Shown here: positions 16,718-25,825 of the stretch, piece by piece
How the letters are laid out: the number at the start of each line of letters is the position of its first letter
Numbering within the stretch: position 1 is the first letter of the stretch
Translations under genes and position numbers: made by a program
Notes under the pieces: model-generated
What the model saw: the letters and a program-made list of their open reading frames with translations, nothing else
Told to the model about the DNA's origin: nothing
The model's database searches: none
Source: Microbacterium sp. BH-3-3-3
GTDB taxonomy: Bacteria; Actinomycetota; Actinomycetes; Actinomycetales; Microbacteriaceae
Reading direction: 5' to 3'
DNA: 64,000 nt
NCBI RefSeq assembly: GCF_007679045.1
Contig: NZ_VEFS01000006.1
Location: 116,426 to 180,425 of the forward strand

Positions 16718-17439
16718 TGGAGATTCGCGGACCCGTCCTTCTCCCCGCTCGACGCGAGGACATCGAACTGCGCACGGTCGACGAGCTCACCCTCGTCGGT
16801 GAACTCGCCCTGCCCGCGGACCGCGACCCGGTCGCGACGCTGGTGACCCTGCATCCGCTCCCCACGGCCGGCGGCTTCATGGACTCGCACATCCTGCGCA
16901 AGGCGGCGGGCCGTCTGCCGGCCCTGGCCGATCTGGCGGTCCTGCGGTTCAACACCCGCGGCACGACCTCGCCGCGCGGGACGAGCGAGGGCTCGTTCGA
17001 CGGAGGCGCGGCCGAGTGCTTCGACGTGGCCGCCGCGGTCGACTTCGCGCGCGAGCGAGGGCTCCCGCGACCCTGGCTCGTCGGCTGGTCGTTCGGCACC
17101 GAGCTCGCGCTGAAGTACGGCCGCGATCACGACATCGAGGGCGTCATCCTGCTCTCGCCGCCCCTGCACCGCGCCACGGCCGACGAGGTGGCGGCGTGGG
17201 CGGGCGATGCGCGGCGCATGGTCGTGCTCGTTCCGGAGTTCGACGACTACCTGCGGCCGGACGAGGCCCGCGAGCGCTTCGCATCGGTTCCGGATGCCAC
17301 GCTCATCGCGGTCGAGGGCGGAAAGCACCTGTGGGTCGGTGAGACCCAGACGCGACGCGTCCTCACCGAGATCGTCGCCGCGGTGAATCCCGACGCGCTC
17401 CCTCTGCCGGTCGAGTGGGACGGCCCGCTCGCCGACTGA
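16717..17439 (+). CDS. Alpha/beta-hydrolase
   Basis: A 240-residue alpha/beta-hydrolase of the dienelactone-hydrolase-like type. LVTLHPLPTAGG gives the oxyanion strand, VLRFNTRGTTSPRGTSEGSF is typical of the family, GWSFGT is the nucleophile elbow (Ser), the acid is probably in LVPEFDDYLRP, and the His is in EGGKHLWVGE. The substrate is unknown. It is coupled to the zinc-ribbon gene by TGATG overlap and convergent with the AI-2E-type transporter, nine bases apart. Confidence 0.82.
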   Translation: MEIRGPVLLPARREDIELRTVDELTLVGELALPADRDPVATLVTLHPLPTAGGFMDSHILRKAAGRLPALADLAVLRFNTRGTTSPRGTSEGSFDGGAAECFDVAAAVDFARERGLPRPWLVGWSFGTELALKYGRDHDIEGVILLSPPLHRATADEVAAWAGDARRMVVLVPEFDDYLRPDEARERFASVPDATLIAVEGGKHLWVGETQTRRVLTEIVAAVNPDALPLPVEWDGPLAD

Positions 17440-17448
17440 GACGGCGGC

Positions 17449-18522
17449 TCAGCGCTCGTTCTGCCGCGGGATGATGACCTCGCGGTAGATGATCAGCACG
17501 CTCGCGGCGACCGGGATCGCGATGAGCGCGCCGAGAAGGTTGAGCAGCGCGCCACCGGCGAGGGCGGCGATGACGACGACCGAACCGGGCACCGACACCG
17601 CGCGGTTCATGATGCGCGGCGAGATCACGTACGCCTCGATCTGCATGTAGATGAGGTAGTAGATCAGCGCGATCAACGCCAGACTCGGCGACCCGAGCCC
17701 CGGCAGCAGACACGTCAGCACGATGATCGTCGAGCCGGTCAGGGTGCCCACCAGCGGGATGAGCGAGAAGAAGAACGCCACCACGGCCAGCACCGCGGGG
17801 AAGGGGGCGCCGATGATCGACAGGAAGATCGCGCTGAGCACGCCGTTGATCACACCGAGGCTGACCTGCCCCATGACGTAGTAGCCCACGGAGTCGGTGA
17901 TCTTCTCGGCCAGTTCGATGAACCGGGCGCGCTTCGACGCCGGGACGAGCTGGTAGACGGCCGACTTCAGCGAGGGGGTGGATGCCGTGAAGTAGATCGT
18001 GAGGATGAGCACGATGAACGCGCCGCCCAGGCCCGCGGCGACCGCGCCGGCGCCCGTGAGCAGGCTGTTTCCGACGATCGTGGAGATCGATCCGACATCG
18101 AGGGTCGAGAGCCACTGCTGCACGCTGGCCCAGACGTCGTCGATCTTGAGCCAGGGGAGGGTCTGCGACACCCACGTCTGCACGTTCAGAACGATCTCGT
18201 TCCACGCCCCGGGCTGCAGCAACTGTTCGATCTGCCCGACGAGCTGAGCGATCTGGCCGACGATGATCGGCACGACCATGAAGACGATCCCGGTGAAGAC
18301 GCCGAGCACCCCGAGGATCGTCACCAGGACGGCGGCCCAGCGGGGGAGTCCGCGGCGCTCGAGGAACGACACCAGCGGATCGAGTCCGAGCGAGAGGAAC
18401 AGGGCCGTGCCGACGTAGAGCAGGATCGTCGACAGGCTCTGCACACTGCCGATGACGAGCAGGCCGACGCCGACGCCGAGCGTCGCGAGCAACGCGACCC
18501 GGAACGGGTTGTGGATCTTCAT
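17449..18522 (-). CDS. AI-2E family transporter
   Basis: A 357-residue membrane protein of the AI-2E exporter (DUF20/UPF0118) family. About eight membrane segments are visible, two at the N-terminus, one pair around residues 60-95, and a C-terminal group beginning GAAVAAGLGGAFIVLILTIYF. The family regions TIYFTASTPSLKSAVYQLVP, VGYYVMGQVSLGVINGVLS and QIEAYVISPRIMNRAVSVPG are present. Members include autoinducer-2 exporters and sodium-proton antiporters, so the substrate cannot be named. Single gene, divergent from the large surface protein. Confidence 0.88.
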   Translation of the reverse strand: MKIHNPFRVALLATLGVGVGLLVIGSVQSLSTILLYVGTALFLSLGLDPLVSFLERRGLPRWAAVLVTILGVLGVFTGIVFMVVPIIVGQIAQLVGQIEQLLQPGAWNEIVLNVQTWVSQTLPWLKIDDVWASVQQWLSTLDVGSISTIVGNSLLTGAGAVAAGLGGAFIVLILTIYFTASTPSLKSAVYQLVPASKRARFIELAEKITDSVGYYVMGQVSLGVINGVLSAIFLSIIGAPFPAVLAVVAFFFSLIPLVGTLTGSTIIVLTCLLPGLGSPSLALIALIYYLIYMQIEAYVISPRIMNRAVSVPGSVVVIAALAGGALLNLLGALIAIPVAASVLIIYREVIIPRQNER

Positions 18523-18617
18523 GGGAACGGCTCCCGCCTCAGCCGGGCGGTCGTGCCCGTGTGGTCAGGATACTGAGCACGGCGCCTTCGGAGCGTACGA
18601 CGGGCCTCGCCGAGAAC

Positions 18618-18644
18618 TTTCAGACGCCCTCGGATAGTCTGAAA
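18618..18644 (+). promoter_or_regulatory. Inverted repeat overlapping a -10 element before the 18694 gene
   Basis: TTTCAGAC (18618-18625) and GTCTGAAA (18637-18644) form a perfect 8-bp inverted repeat with an 11-bp spacer. The right arm overlaps TAGTCT (18635-18640), a plausible -10. This is the layout of a repressor operator. The half-site TCAGAC recurs in the palindrome of the rpsB leader. Confidence 0.45.
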
Positions 18645-18693
18645 CGTCGATTCTTCGGTGGCGTCCGAGCCACCGGTGGGGATGGTGTGAAGC

Positions 18694-20472
18694 GTGAGAT
18701 TCGTCTGGGCCGTGGTGGCGTTCGTCATCGCCGCCGCCATGATCGGTGCGGGCATCGCCCAGCGCACGGTTTTCCAGGGTCCGTCCGAGGCGTCGGCGAA
18801 CGTGCAGACCGACGGGAGCGAGGCCTACACGCTCATCGACGGCTCGGTTCTGACGAGCGTCCCCGGCGCGCAGACCCTGCGTGTCGAGGGCGACGGCGAG
18901 GTCTTCGCCTCGTACGGCCGCACCGCCGACATGAAGGCGTGGCTGGCCGATGTGCCGTACACCGCGGTGACCGTCGACGGTGAGGGCACGGTGCAGACCG
19001 CGACGGTCGAGCCGACGGTGACGCCCGCGTCCGACGCCGCCGCCGGACGCAGTCCCGTCGACTCCGACCTGTGGCTCGACGAGTACGAGCAGACCGGGTC
19101 GCTCTCCACGACGCTGCAGCTGCCCTCCGACATGAGCGTGCTCGTGGCATCCGACGGCACCGCTCCCGCCCCTTCGAACATCAGCGTGACCTGGCCCATC
19201 GACAACTCGACCCCGTGGGCCGGCCCCCTCATCGTCGGCGGCGGCGTCGTGCTGTTCATCGGCGTCGTGCTGTACGTGCTCGGCATTCTGCACGTCCGCC
19301 GTCGTCGTCGCCCGCGCCGCAAGGGTCTGCCGCTGCCGGTCACCGAGCCCATCTCGACCGTCGACGCGGATGCCGAGGCCAAGGGCGTGATCAGCCGATC
19401 GCGCCGCGGCGGCGCCCGCCGTGCCCTGATCGCCGTGCCCGCGCTCGGAGTCTCGGTGGCGCTGATGGCGGGGTGCTCGGCCGACGCCTGGCCCCAGCTG
19501 GCCGCGACCGAGACGCCGAGCCCGTCGCCCACGGTGATCGTTCCCGAGGGGCAGTTCCCGCCGGCCGTGACCGAGGCGCAGGCTCAGCGCATCGTCTCGC
19601 GCGTGTCGAGCACGGTCGCCGAAGCCGACGCCGCCCTCGATGCGAACGCGGCGAGCCAGCGTCTGGCCGGTCCCGCTCTCGCCGAGCGTCAGACCAACTA
19701 CACGCTGCGCGCCGCGCTGAGCGATCGCCCCGCCCTTCCGGCGATCCCGGCGGAGCCCGTGCAGATCGTGCTGCCGCAGACCACTGCCGCCTGGCCGCGC
19801 ACCGTGATGACGGTGGTGGAGTCGGCGGATGCCGCGACGCCCACCACGACCATCATGATGCTGACGCAGGACTCGCCCTGGGACGAGTACAAGGCGTCGT
19901 ACGTCGGCAACCTCGAGGCCTCGACCAACCTCCCCGAGCTCGCCGCCCCGTACGTGGGCGCGACCCAGGTGCCGCCGGACTCGTCGTTCCTCGTGCTCGC
20001 TCCGGACAAGGTCGCCGCGGCCTACGCCGACATCATCAACAACGGTGACAAGAGCGCGTCGTACACCACGTTCGACACCGCCAACGACCTGCTGCTCAGC
20101 GCGATCCAGGCGAACAAGACGCAGCGCACCGACGAGCTCAATCAGACCGGTGCCGGCACCGCGCAGATCAGCTTCTCGGCCTCCGCGGGTCCGGCGACGC
20201 CGATCGCCCTCGCCACGCTCGACACCGGTGCGATCGTCGCCGTCAACGTGTACGAGAGCGACACGGCCAAGCCCACCAACCCCGACGCCGTGATCAAGCT
20301 CGACAACAACCCCGCGGTCAAGGCTCTGACCGGCGTCGACCAGTCGGCGACCGGCTTCACCACGACCTACTCCGATCAGGTGTTCTTCTACGTGCCCAGC
20401 CAGGGCTCCGATGATCAGATCCGCCTGCTCGGTTACCGTTCCAGCCTCCTCGAAGCGAAGGTGTCCCCGTGA
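18694..20472 (+). CDS. Large two-part membrane/surface protein with an internal lipobox
   Basis: A 592-residue protein without a named function. Residues 1-22 form a membrane segment; 23-175 are an Asp, Thr and Val-rich outer domain; about 178-200 (PLIVGGGVVLFIGVVLYVLG) is a second membrane segment followed by the very basic RRRRRPRRK. At 237-261 there is a complete lipoprotein signal: basic RSRRGGARR, hydrophobic ALIAVPALGVSVAL and lipobox LMAGC with Cys261. A Thr-Pro-Ser linker and a second outer domain of about 310 residues follow. It therefore looks like a membrane protein fused to a lipoprotein. The GTG start overlaps no gene; the stop overlaps the thioredoxin-TPR gene by four bases. Confidence 0.8.
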   Translation: MRFVWAVVAFVIAAAMIGAGIAQRTVFQGPSEASANVQTDGSEAYTLIDGSVLTSVPGAQTLRVEGDGEVFASYGRTADMKAWLADVPYTAVTVDGEGTVQTATVEPTVTPASDAAAGRSPVDSDLWLDEYEQTGSLSTTLQLPSDMSVLVASDGTAPAPSNISVTWPIDNSTPWAGPLIVGGGVVLFIGVVLYVLGILHVRRRRRPRRKGLPLPVTEPISTVDADAEAKGVISRSRRGGARRALIAVPALGVSVALMAGCSADAWPQLAATETPSPSPTVIVPEGQFPPAVTEAQAQRIVSRVSSTVAEADAALDANAASQRLAGPALAERQTNYTLRAALSDRPALPAIPAEPVQIVLPQTTAAWPRTVMTVVESADAATPTTTIMMLTQDSPWDEYKASYVGNLEASTNLPELAAPYVGATQVPPDSSFLVLAPDKVAAAYADIINNGDKSASYTTFDTANDLLLSAIQANKTQRTDELNQTGAGTAQISFSASAGPATPIALATLDTGAIVAVNVYESDTAKPTNPDAVIKLDNNPAVKALTGVDQSATGFTTTYSDQVFFYVPSQGSDDQIRLLGYRSSLLEAKVSP

Positions 20473-21416
20473 GCACTCCCGCCCCCGGTTCCGTCATGCG
20501 CGGTGCCGTCGACCTCTCGTCGCTGCGCAACCGCCCGCAGCCTTCCGCTGCGCCCGCCGCCGGAGCCCCGGCCGCACCGGCGCCCGCGGGGGGAGCGAGC
20601 CCGCTCGTGTTCGACGTCACCGACGCGTCGTTCGGTGAGGTGCTCGAGCTCTCGCGCACCGTGCCGGTCGTCATCGACCTCTGGGCCGAGTGGTGCGGTC
20701 CCTGCAAGCAGCTGAGCCCCGTGCTCGAGAAGGTCGTCATCGAACTCGGCGGCCGCCTGGTGCTCGCCAAGGTCGACGTCGACGCCAACCCGCAGTTGGC
20801 GCAGGGCTTCCGTGCGCAGTCGATTCCGATGGTGCTGGCCCTCGTCGCCGGTCAGCCCGTTCCGCTGTTCACCGGTGCGGTGCCCGAGCAGCAGGTGCGC
20901 GACGTGTTCGCCCAACTGCTGCAGCTGGCCGCGCAGCACGGCGTGACCGGAACGGTGCCCGTCGACGGCGTCACCGACGACGTCGCGCCCGAGGAGCCGC
21001 CGCTGCCCCCGCTGCACGCCGAGGCCTTCGCCGCGATCGAGGAGGGCGACTACGCCCGCGCGATCACCGCGTACGAGAAGGCCCTCGCCGAGAACCCGCG
21101 CGACGCCGACGCCCGCGCCGGCCTCGGCCAGGTGCGCCTGCTCGATCGGGTGCAGGGCGCTGACCTGCAGGCCGCGCGCGACGCGGCGGCCGCGGAGCCG
21201 ACCGGTCTCGACGCGCAGTTCCTCGTGGCCGACCTCGATGTGGTCGGCGGTCATGTCGACGACGCGTTCGGTCGTCTGCTCGACCTCTTCCAGGCGCTGC
21301 CGGCCGACGACCGCGCTTCGGTGCGCGAGCGCCTGCTCGAGCTGTTCGGTCTCGTCGGTGACGACGACGCGCGCGTCATCCGGGCCCGCGCCCGTCTGGC
21401 GTCGCTGCTGTTCTGA
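20469..21416 (+). CDS. Thioredoxin-TPR protein (YbbN/CnoX-like)
   Basis: A 315-residue protein with an Ala-Pro-rich N-terminus (residues 10-45), a thioredoxin domain with WAEWCGPCKQ (Cys76 and Cys79) and cis-Pro in QSIPMVLAL, and a C-terminal TPR-like helical region (AFAAIEEGDYARAITAYEKALAENPRDADARAGLGQVRLL). This matches the YbbN/CnoX co-chaperone architecture, which guards client proteins during oxidative stress. Unlike E. coli YbbN (SxxC), the redox pair here is CGPC, so real thiol exchange is possible. No signal peptide, so it should be cytoplasmic. Coupled to the preceding surface protein by GTGA. Confidence 0.88.
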   Translation: MSTPAPGSVMRGAVDLSSLRNRPQPSAAPAAGAPAAPAPAGGASPLVFDVTDASFGEVLELSRTVPVVIDLWAEWCGPCKQLSPVLEKVVIELGGRLVLAKVDVDANPQLAQGFRAQSIPMVLALVAGQPVPLFTGAVPEQQVRDVFAQLLQLAAQHGVTGTVPVDGVTDDVAPEEPPLPPLHAEAFAAIEEGDYARAITAYEKALAENPRDADARAGLGQVRLLDRVQGADLQAARDAAAAEPTGLDAQFLVADLDVVGGHVDDAFGRLLDLFQALPADDRASVRERLLELFGLVGDDDARVIRARARLASLLF

Positions 21417-21430
21417 TCGCGAGACGCCGT

Positions 21431-21466
21431 CGGCCCCGTCCCTCCTTCGAGGGGCGGGGCCGTTTG
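21431..21466 (+). terminator. Intrinsic terminator after the thioredoxin-TPR gene
   Basis: CGGCCCCGTCCCTC (21431-21444) pairs with GAGGGGCGGGGCCG (21449-21462) with one G-U pair and a CTTC loop, followed by TTTG. Confidence 0.85.
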
Positions 21467-21488
21467 CTTCGGCCGCCTGCGGGCATGC

Positions 21489-21524
21489 GAAGGCCCCGAC
21501 CCGCAGAAGCGGATCGGGGCCTTC
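21489..21524 (-). terminator. Intrinsic terminator of glgB
   Basis: GAAGGCCCCGA (21489-21499) pairs with TCGGGGCCTTC (21514-21524), with an inner CCGC-GCGG extension. It lies 14 bases beyond the glgB stop on the reverse strand, back to back with the forward terminator before it. Confidence 0.8.
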
Positions 21525-21537
21525 ACGCGATGGGTTG

Positions 21538-23676
21538 TCAGCTGCCGGCGCGGTGGTGCAACCAGAGCACACCCAGCGGCGGGATGGTCAGCGTGGCGCT
21601 GCCCCGCGCGTCGGTCACGACAGCGCCCAGGTTGCCCTGACCCGAACCGCCGAAAGCCTCCGCGTCGCTGTTGAGCACCTCGGTCCAGGTTCCGGCCTCG
21701 GGCAGGTCGAGCGGGAAGTCGCCGAGCGGCACTCCCGAGAAGTTACACACGACCGCGACCGTGTTGCCGTGGTGGTCGCGGCGCGCGAACGCGAGCACGT
21801 TGGGGTTCCACGCGGGCGCGCCCAGACGGGAGAACGCTGCTCCGTCGTGGTCGCGCGACCACAGCGGAGCCTGGTCCTTGTACACGCGGTTGAGCTCGGC
21901 GACGAAGTCGTGCAGCTGCGCGTGCGAGGGCTGGTCGAGCATCCACCAGTCGATGCTGCGCGATTCCGACCACTCGGACATCTGGCCGAACTCCTGGCCC
22001 ATGAACAGCAGCTGCTTGCCAGGGTGGCCCCACATGTAGGCGAGGAAGGCCCGCATGTTGGCGAGCTTCTGCCAGTGGTCACCGGGCATGCGGCCGAAGA
22101 GACTGCCCTTGCCGTGCACGACCTCGTCGTGGCTGATCGGCAGGATGAAGTTTTCGCTGAAGGCGTAGACGAACGAGAACGACAGCTCACCCTCGTGGTG
22201 CGAGCGATACATCGGATCGCGCCCGATGTACTGCAGCGAGTCGTTCATCCAGCCCATGTTCCACTTGAAGCCGAAGCCGAGGCCCGCGGCGGAGGTGGGG
22301 GCGGTGACGCCGGGGAAGCTGGTCGATTCTTCGGCGATCAGCGCGATGCCGGGGTAGCGCTTGTACGAGGTGGCGTTGACCTCCTGCAGGAAGCGGATCG
22401 CCTCGAGGTTCTCGCGGCCGCCGAACTGGTTGGGCGCCCACTCGCCGTCGTTGCGGGAGTAATCGAGGTAGAGCATGGAGGCCACGGCATCCACGCGCAG
22501 ACCGTCGACGTGGAACTCCTCGAACCAGTACAGCGCGTTCGCGACGAGGAAGTTGCGCACCTCGTTGCGGCCGTAGTCGAAGATGAGCGTGCCCCAGTCC
22601 TTGTGCTCGCCTCGGCGGGGGTCGGGGTGCTCGTAGAGGGGCTCGCCGTCGAAGCGCGCGAGAGCGAAGTCATCCTTCGGGAAGTGGCCGGGAACCCAGT
22701 CCATGATGACGCCGATGCCGGCCTGGTGGAGCCGGTCGATCAGGTAGCGCAGGTCGTCGGGGTCGCCGAAGCGGCTCGTCGGGGCGTAGTAGCCCGACAC
22801 CTGGTAGCCCCAGGAGCCGCCGAAGGGGTGCTCGGACAAGGGCAGGAACTCGACGTGGGTGAACCCCTGAGCGCCGACGTAGTCGATGATCTCGTCGGCC
22901 GCGTCGCGGTACGACAGGCCCTGCTTCCACGACCCGAGGTGCAGCTCGTAGATCGACATCGGTCGGTCGATCGGCGCGGTGCGCGAGCGCTCGTCGATCC
23001 ATTCGTCGTCCGCCCAGGCGTACGTCGAATCGGTCACGACGGATGCCGTGGCGGGAGGAACCTCCGCCAGACGCGCCATCGGATCGGCCTTTTCGATCCA
23101 CTGTCCGCCGCGCGTGAGGATCTCGAACTTGTACCGGGTGCCGACGCCGACACCCGGGACGAACAGCTCCCAGACGCCGCTGCCGCCCATCGAGCGCATC
23201 GCGTGGCCGGTGCCGTCCCAGCCGTTGAAGTCGCCGATCACGCGGAGGGCCCGTGCGTCGGGCGCCCAGACGGTGAACGCGGTGCCGCTCGAGCCGTCGA
23301 GTACGCGCGGGTGGGCGCCGAGCACGCGCCACAGCTCCTCGTGGCGCCCCTCGGTGATCAGGTGCAGGTCGAGTTCGCCGATCGAGGGGGCGTGACGATA
23401 GCCGTCGTCGGCGACGTGCTCGCTTCCGTCGTACGACGCGCGCACCGTGTAGGCGCCGGGATGGGCGTCGACGGTGGCCTCCCAGACGCCGCCGCGCACG
23501 TGCGCGAGCGGCACGGTCGAGCCGTCGGCGAGGACCGCGTGGACGTCGTGCGCCAGCGGGCGGCGGGAGCGGATGACCCACCCGTCGCTGCTCTCATGCA
23601 CGCCCAGCACGCTGTGCGGGTCGTGGTGCGCGCCGTGGGCCACGGCGTCGAGGATCTCGGGGGGAAGGGTGCTCAT
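21538..23676 (-). CDS. glgB: 1,4-alpha-glucan branching enzyme
   Basis: Introduces alpha-1,6 branches into glycogen-like alpha-glucan. The 712-residue GH13 enzyme has an N-terminal carbohydrate-binding region (SVLGVHE), a second CBM48 domain (FTVWAPDARALRVIGDFNGWDG), the catalytic barrel with the nucleophile in DGLRVDAVASMLYLDYSR, acid Glu in ALIAEESTSFPGV and transition-state Asp in ISHDEVVHGKGS, and a C-terminal beta domain. Length is normal for the family. Its ATG overlaps the glgE stop by four bases, so glgE-glgB form a coupled operon, as in the maltose-1-phosphate pathway. Confidence 0.97.
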   Translation of the reverse strand: MSTLPPEILDAVAHGAHHDPHSVLGVHESSDGWVIRSRRPLAHDVHAVLADGSTVPLAHVRGGVWEATVDAHPGAYTVRASYDGSEHVADDGYRHAPSIGELDLHLITEGRHEELWRVLGAHPRVLDGSSGTAFTVWAPDARALRVIGDFNGWDGTGHAMRSMGGSGVWELFVPGVGVGTRYKFEILTRGGQWIEKADPMARLAEVPPATASVVTDSTYAWADDEWIDERSRTAPIDRPMSIYELHLGSWKQGLSYRDAADEIIDYVGAQGFTHVEFLPLSEHPFGGSWGYQVSGYYAPTSRFGDPDDLRYLIDRLHQAGIGVIMDWVPGHFPKDDFALARFDGEPLYEHPDPRRGEHKDWGTLIFDYGRNEVRNFLVANALYWFEEFHVDGLRVDAVASMLYLDYSRNDGEWAPNQFGGRENLEAIRFLQEVNATSYKRYPGIALIAEESTSFPGVTAPTSAAGLGFGFKWNMGWMNDSLQYIGRDPMYRSHHEGELSFSFVYAFSENFILPISHDEVVHGKGSLFGRMPGDHWQKLANMRAFLAYMWGHPGKQLLFMGQEFGQMSEWSESRSIDWWMLDQPSHAQLHDFVAELNRVYKDQAPLWSRDHDGAAFSRLGAPAWNPNVLAFARRDHHGNTVAVVCNFSGVPLGDFPLDLPEAGTWTEVLNSDAEAFGGSGQGNLGAVVTDARGSATLTIPPLGVLWLHHRAGS

Positions 23677-25757
23677 CGGTTCTCCTTGACGTGCAGGATG
23701 TGCACGGGCTCGGCGAAGGCGTCGAGACGCACGAAGTTGTGGTCGGCCCAGGTCCAGACCTGGCCGGTCACGAGGTCTTCGACGTCGTACGACGTTCCGG
23801 GCTCGATCCCGAACACGGTGGTGTCGAGGTGCACCGTCGTCTCGCGCGCGGAGTGCGGGTCGACATTGGCCACGACGATGATCGTGTCGGTCTCACCCGT
23901 GGGGGAGAGGGCGGCATCGAGGTGCTTGGAGTAGACGAGGATGGCCTCGTCGTCACTCCAGTGGATGTCGAGGTTGCGCAGTTGACGCAGCGCCGGGTGC
24001 GCGCGTCGGGCGGCGTTGAGCATGCGCAGGTAGGGGGCGAGCGAGTCGCCCGCGGCCTCGGCCGCCTCCCAGTCGCGGAACTTGTACTCGTACTTCTCGT
24101 TGTCGATGTTCTCTTCCGACCCCGGTCGGGCGACGTTCTCGAACAGCTCGTAGCCCGCGTACACGCCGTAGGTGGGCGCGGCCGTCGCCGCGATCGCGGC
24201 GCGGATCTTATAGCCGGGGCGCCCGCCGAACTGCAGGTACTCGGTGAGGATGTCGGGCGTGTTGACGAACAGGTTCGGACGCAGGAAGTCGGCGGTGTCG
24301 TGCGCGAGACCGCCCAGGAACTCCTCGAGTTCTTCCTTCGTGTTGCGCCACGTGAAGTAGGTGTAGCTCTGCTGGAACCCGGCCATCGCGAGACCCTGCA
24401 GGGGAGCGGGGCGCGTGAAGGCCTCGGCGAGGAAGACCGCGCCGGGCTCTTCGGCGCTGACGGTGGCGATGAGCCACTCCCAGAACTGCAGGGGCTTGGT
24501 GTGCGGGTTGTCGACGCGGAAGATCGTGACGCCCTGCGCGATCCAGTGCCGCACGACCCGCAGGACCTCGGCGCGGATGCCCTCGGGGTCGTTGTCGAAG
24601 TTGACCGGGTAGATGTCCTGGTACTTCTTCGGCGGGTTCTCGGCGAACGCGATCGAGCCGTCGGGAAGGGTCGTGAACCACTCCGGGTGCTCGGCGACCC
24701 AGGGGTGGTCGGGTGAGGCCTGCAGCGCCAGGTCGAGCGCGACCTCGATGCCGTTGTCGCGCGCGGCGGCGACGAACGCACGGAAGTCGTCGAGCGTGCC
24801 GAGGTCGGGGTGCACGGTGTCGTGTCCGCCCGCTGCGCCGCCGATGGCCCACGGCGAACCGGGGTCTCCGGGCTCGGTGACCAGGGTGTTGTTGGGGCCC
24901 TTGCGGTTGGTCTGGCCGATCGGGTGGATCGGGGGCAGGTACAGCACGTCGAAGCCCATGCCGGCCACCCCGGGCAGGCGTTCGGCGGCGGTGCGGAACG
25001 TGCCGCTGATGACGCTGCCGTCGTCGGCGCGGCGTGCCCCCTCGGAGCGGGGGAAGAACTCGTACCAGGCGCCGACTCCGGCGCGCTCGCGCTCGACGAG
25101 GAGCTCGGCGTCTTTGCCGACGGAGACGAGGCCCATCATCGGGCGCGCGTCGAACAGCGCGGCGATGGCGGGGTCGCGCACGATCTGCAGCGCGGTGTCG
25201 TCGTGCACGTCGGGGTCGCGCAGCGAGCGCGCCGCGTCGTACAGCAGGTCTTTGTCGCTGCCGGGTCGCTTCTTCTCGCCGCGCGCTCGGTCGAAGAGCT
25301 GGGCGCCCATCTCGCGCATGAGCGCGGAGTCGACACCCGCGGCGATCTTGAGATCGGCGGCGTGCTCCCACGTGGCGAAGTCGTCGGCGAACGACTCGAA
25401 GCGGAAGCGCCAGACGCCCTGTTCGAGGGGCGCGACGAGGGTCGACCACCGGTCGAATCCGTCGTTGAGCGGGCTCAGTCGGTGCAGTGACTCGTCGCCG
25501 GAAGGCGAGAACAGCCGCACCTGCACGCCGATGCGGTCGTGGCCCTCGCGGAAGGCGGTGACGGTGAAGGGCACCGCTTCGCCGACGTAGGCGGAGGGGC
25601 GGAAACGCCCCCCGGGGACGCTGGGGTGCGGCAGCGCCATCGGGATGCGCGGTGTGACGACGCTGCGCGTGGTCGGCGTCGGCTTGACCGGACGCACCGG
25701 GATCGAGGCGGCGCTGCGCCAGGGCAGCTCGGGCGAAGGCATCGTCGTGGTGGCCAC
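23673..25757 (-). CDS. glgE: Alpha-1,4-glucan:maltose-1-phosphate maltosyltransferase
   Basis: GlgE extends alpha-1,4-glucans two glucose units at a time from maltose-1-phosphate. The 694-residue GH13_3 enzyme has an N-terminal beta domain (residues 30-140), the insert and phosphate-pocket region (LPPIHPIGQTNRKGPNN, KKYQDIYPVNFDND), the nucleophile Asp416 in FRVDNPHTKPLQFWEWL, acid Glu445 in FLAEAFTRP and the third Asp in NTPDILTEYLQFGG. The spacing of nucleophile and acid matches characterised GlgE. The GTG at 25757 is supported by TAGGTT six bases upstream. The partner enzymes TreS and Pep2/Mak are not in the window. Confidence 0.95.
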   Translation of the reverse strand: MATTTMPSPELPWRSAASIPVRPVKPTPTTRSVVTPRIPMALPHPSVPGGRFRPSAYVGEAVPFTVTAFREGHDRIGVQVRLFSPSGDESLHRLSPLNDGFDRWSTLVAPLEQGVWRFRFESFADDFATWEHAADLKIAAGVDSALMREMGAQLFDRARGEKKRPGSDKDLLYDAARSLRDPDVHDDTALQIVRDPAIAALFDARPMMGLVSVGKDAELLVERERAGVGAWYEFFPRSEGARRADDGSVISGTFRTAAERLPGVAGMGFDVLYLPPIHPIGQTNRKGPNNTLVTEPGDPGSPWAIGGAAGGHDTVHPDLGTLDDFRAFVAAARDNGIEVALDLALQASPDHPWVAEHPEWFTTLPDGSIAFAENPPKKYQDIYPVNFDNDPEGIRAEVLRVVRHWIAQGVTIFRVDNPHTKPLQFWEWLIATVSAEEPGAVFLAEAFTRPAPLQGLAMAGFQQSYTYFTWRNTKEELEEFLGGLAHDTADFLRPNLFVNTPDILTEYLQFGGRPGYKIRAAIAATAAPTYGVYAGYELFENVARPGSEENIDNEKYEYKFRDWEAAEAAGDSLAPYLRMLNAARRAHPALRQLRNLDIHWSDDEAILVYSKHLDAALSPTGETDTIIVVANVDPHSARETTVHLDTTVFGIEPGTSYDVEDLVTGQVWTWADHNFVRLDAFAEPVHILHVKENR

Positions 25758-25763
25758 GGTCCG

Positions 25764-25769
25764 AACCTA
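25764..25769 (-). promoter_or_regulatory. Leaderless -10 element for glgE
   Basis: On the reverse strand TAGGTT ends six bases before the GTG start of glgE. It would drive glgE-glgB as a leaderless transcript. Confidence 0.5.
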
Positions 25770-25825
25770 TCGCGGGCCGCCGACATCGCCGTACGGTTTG
25801 CTCCGGCCTTGACAGCGGGCCCGGT

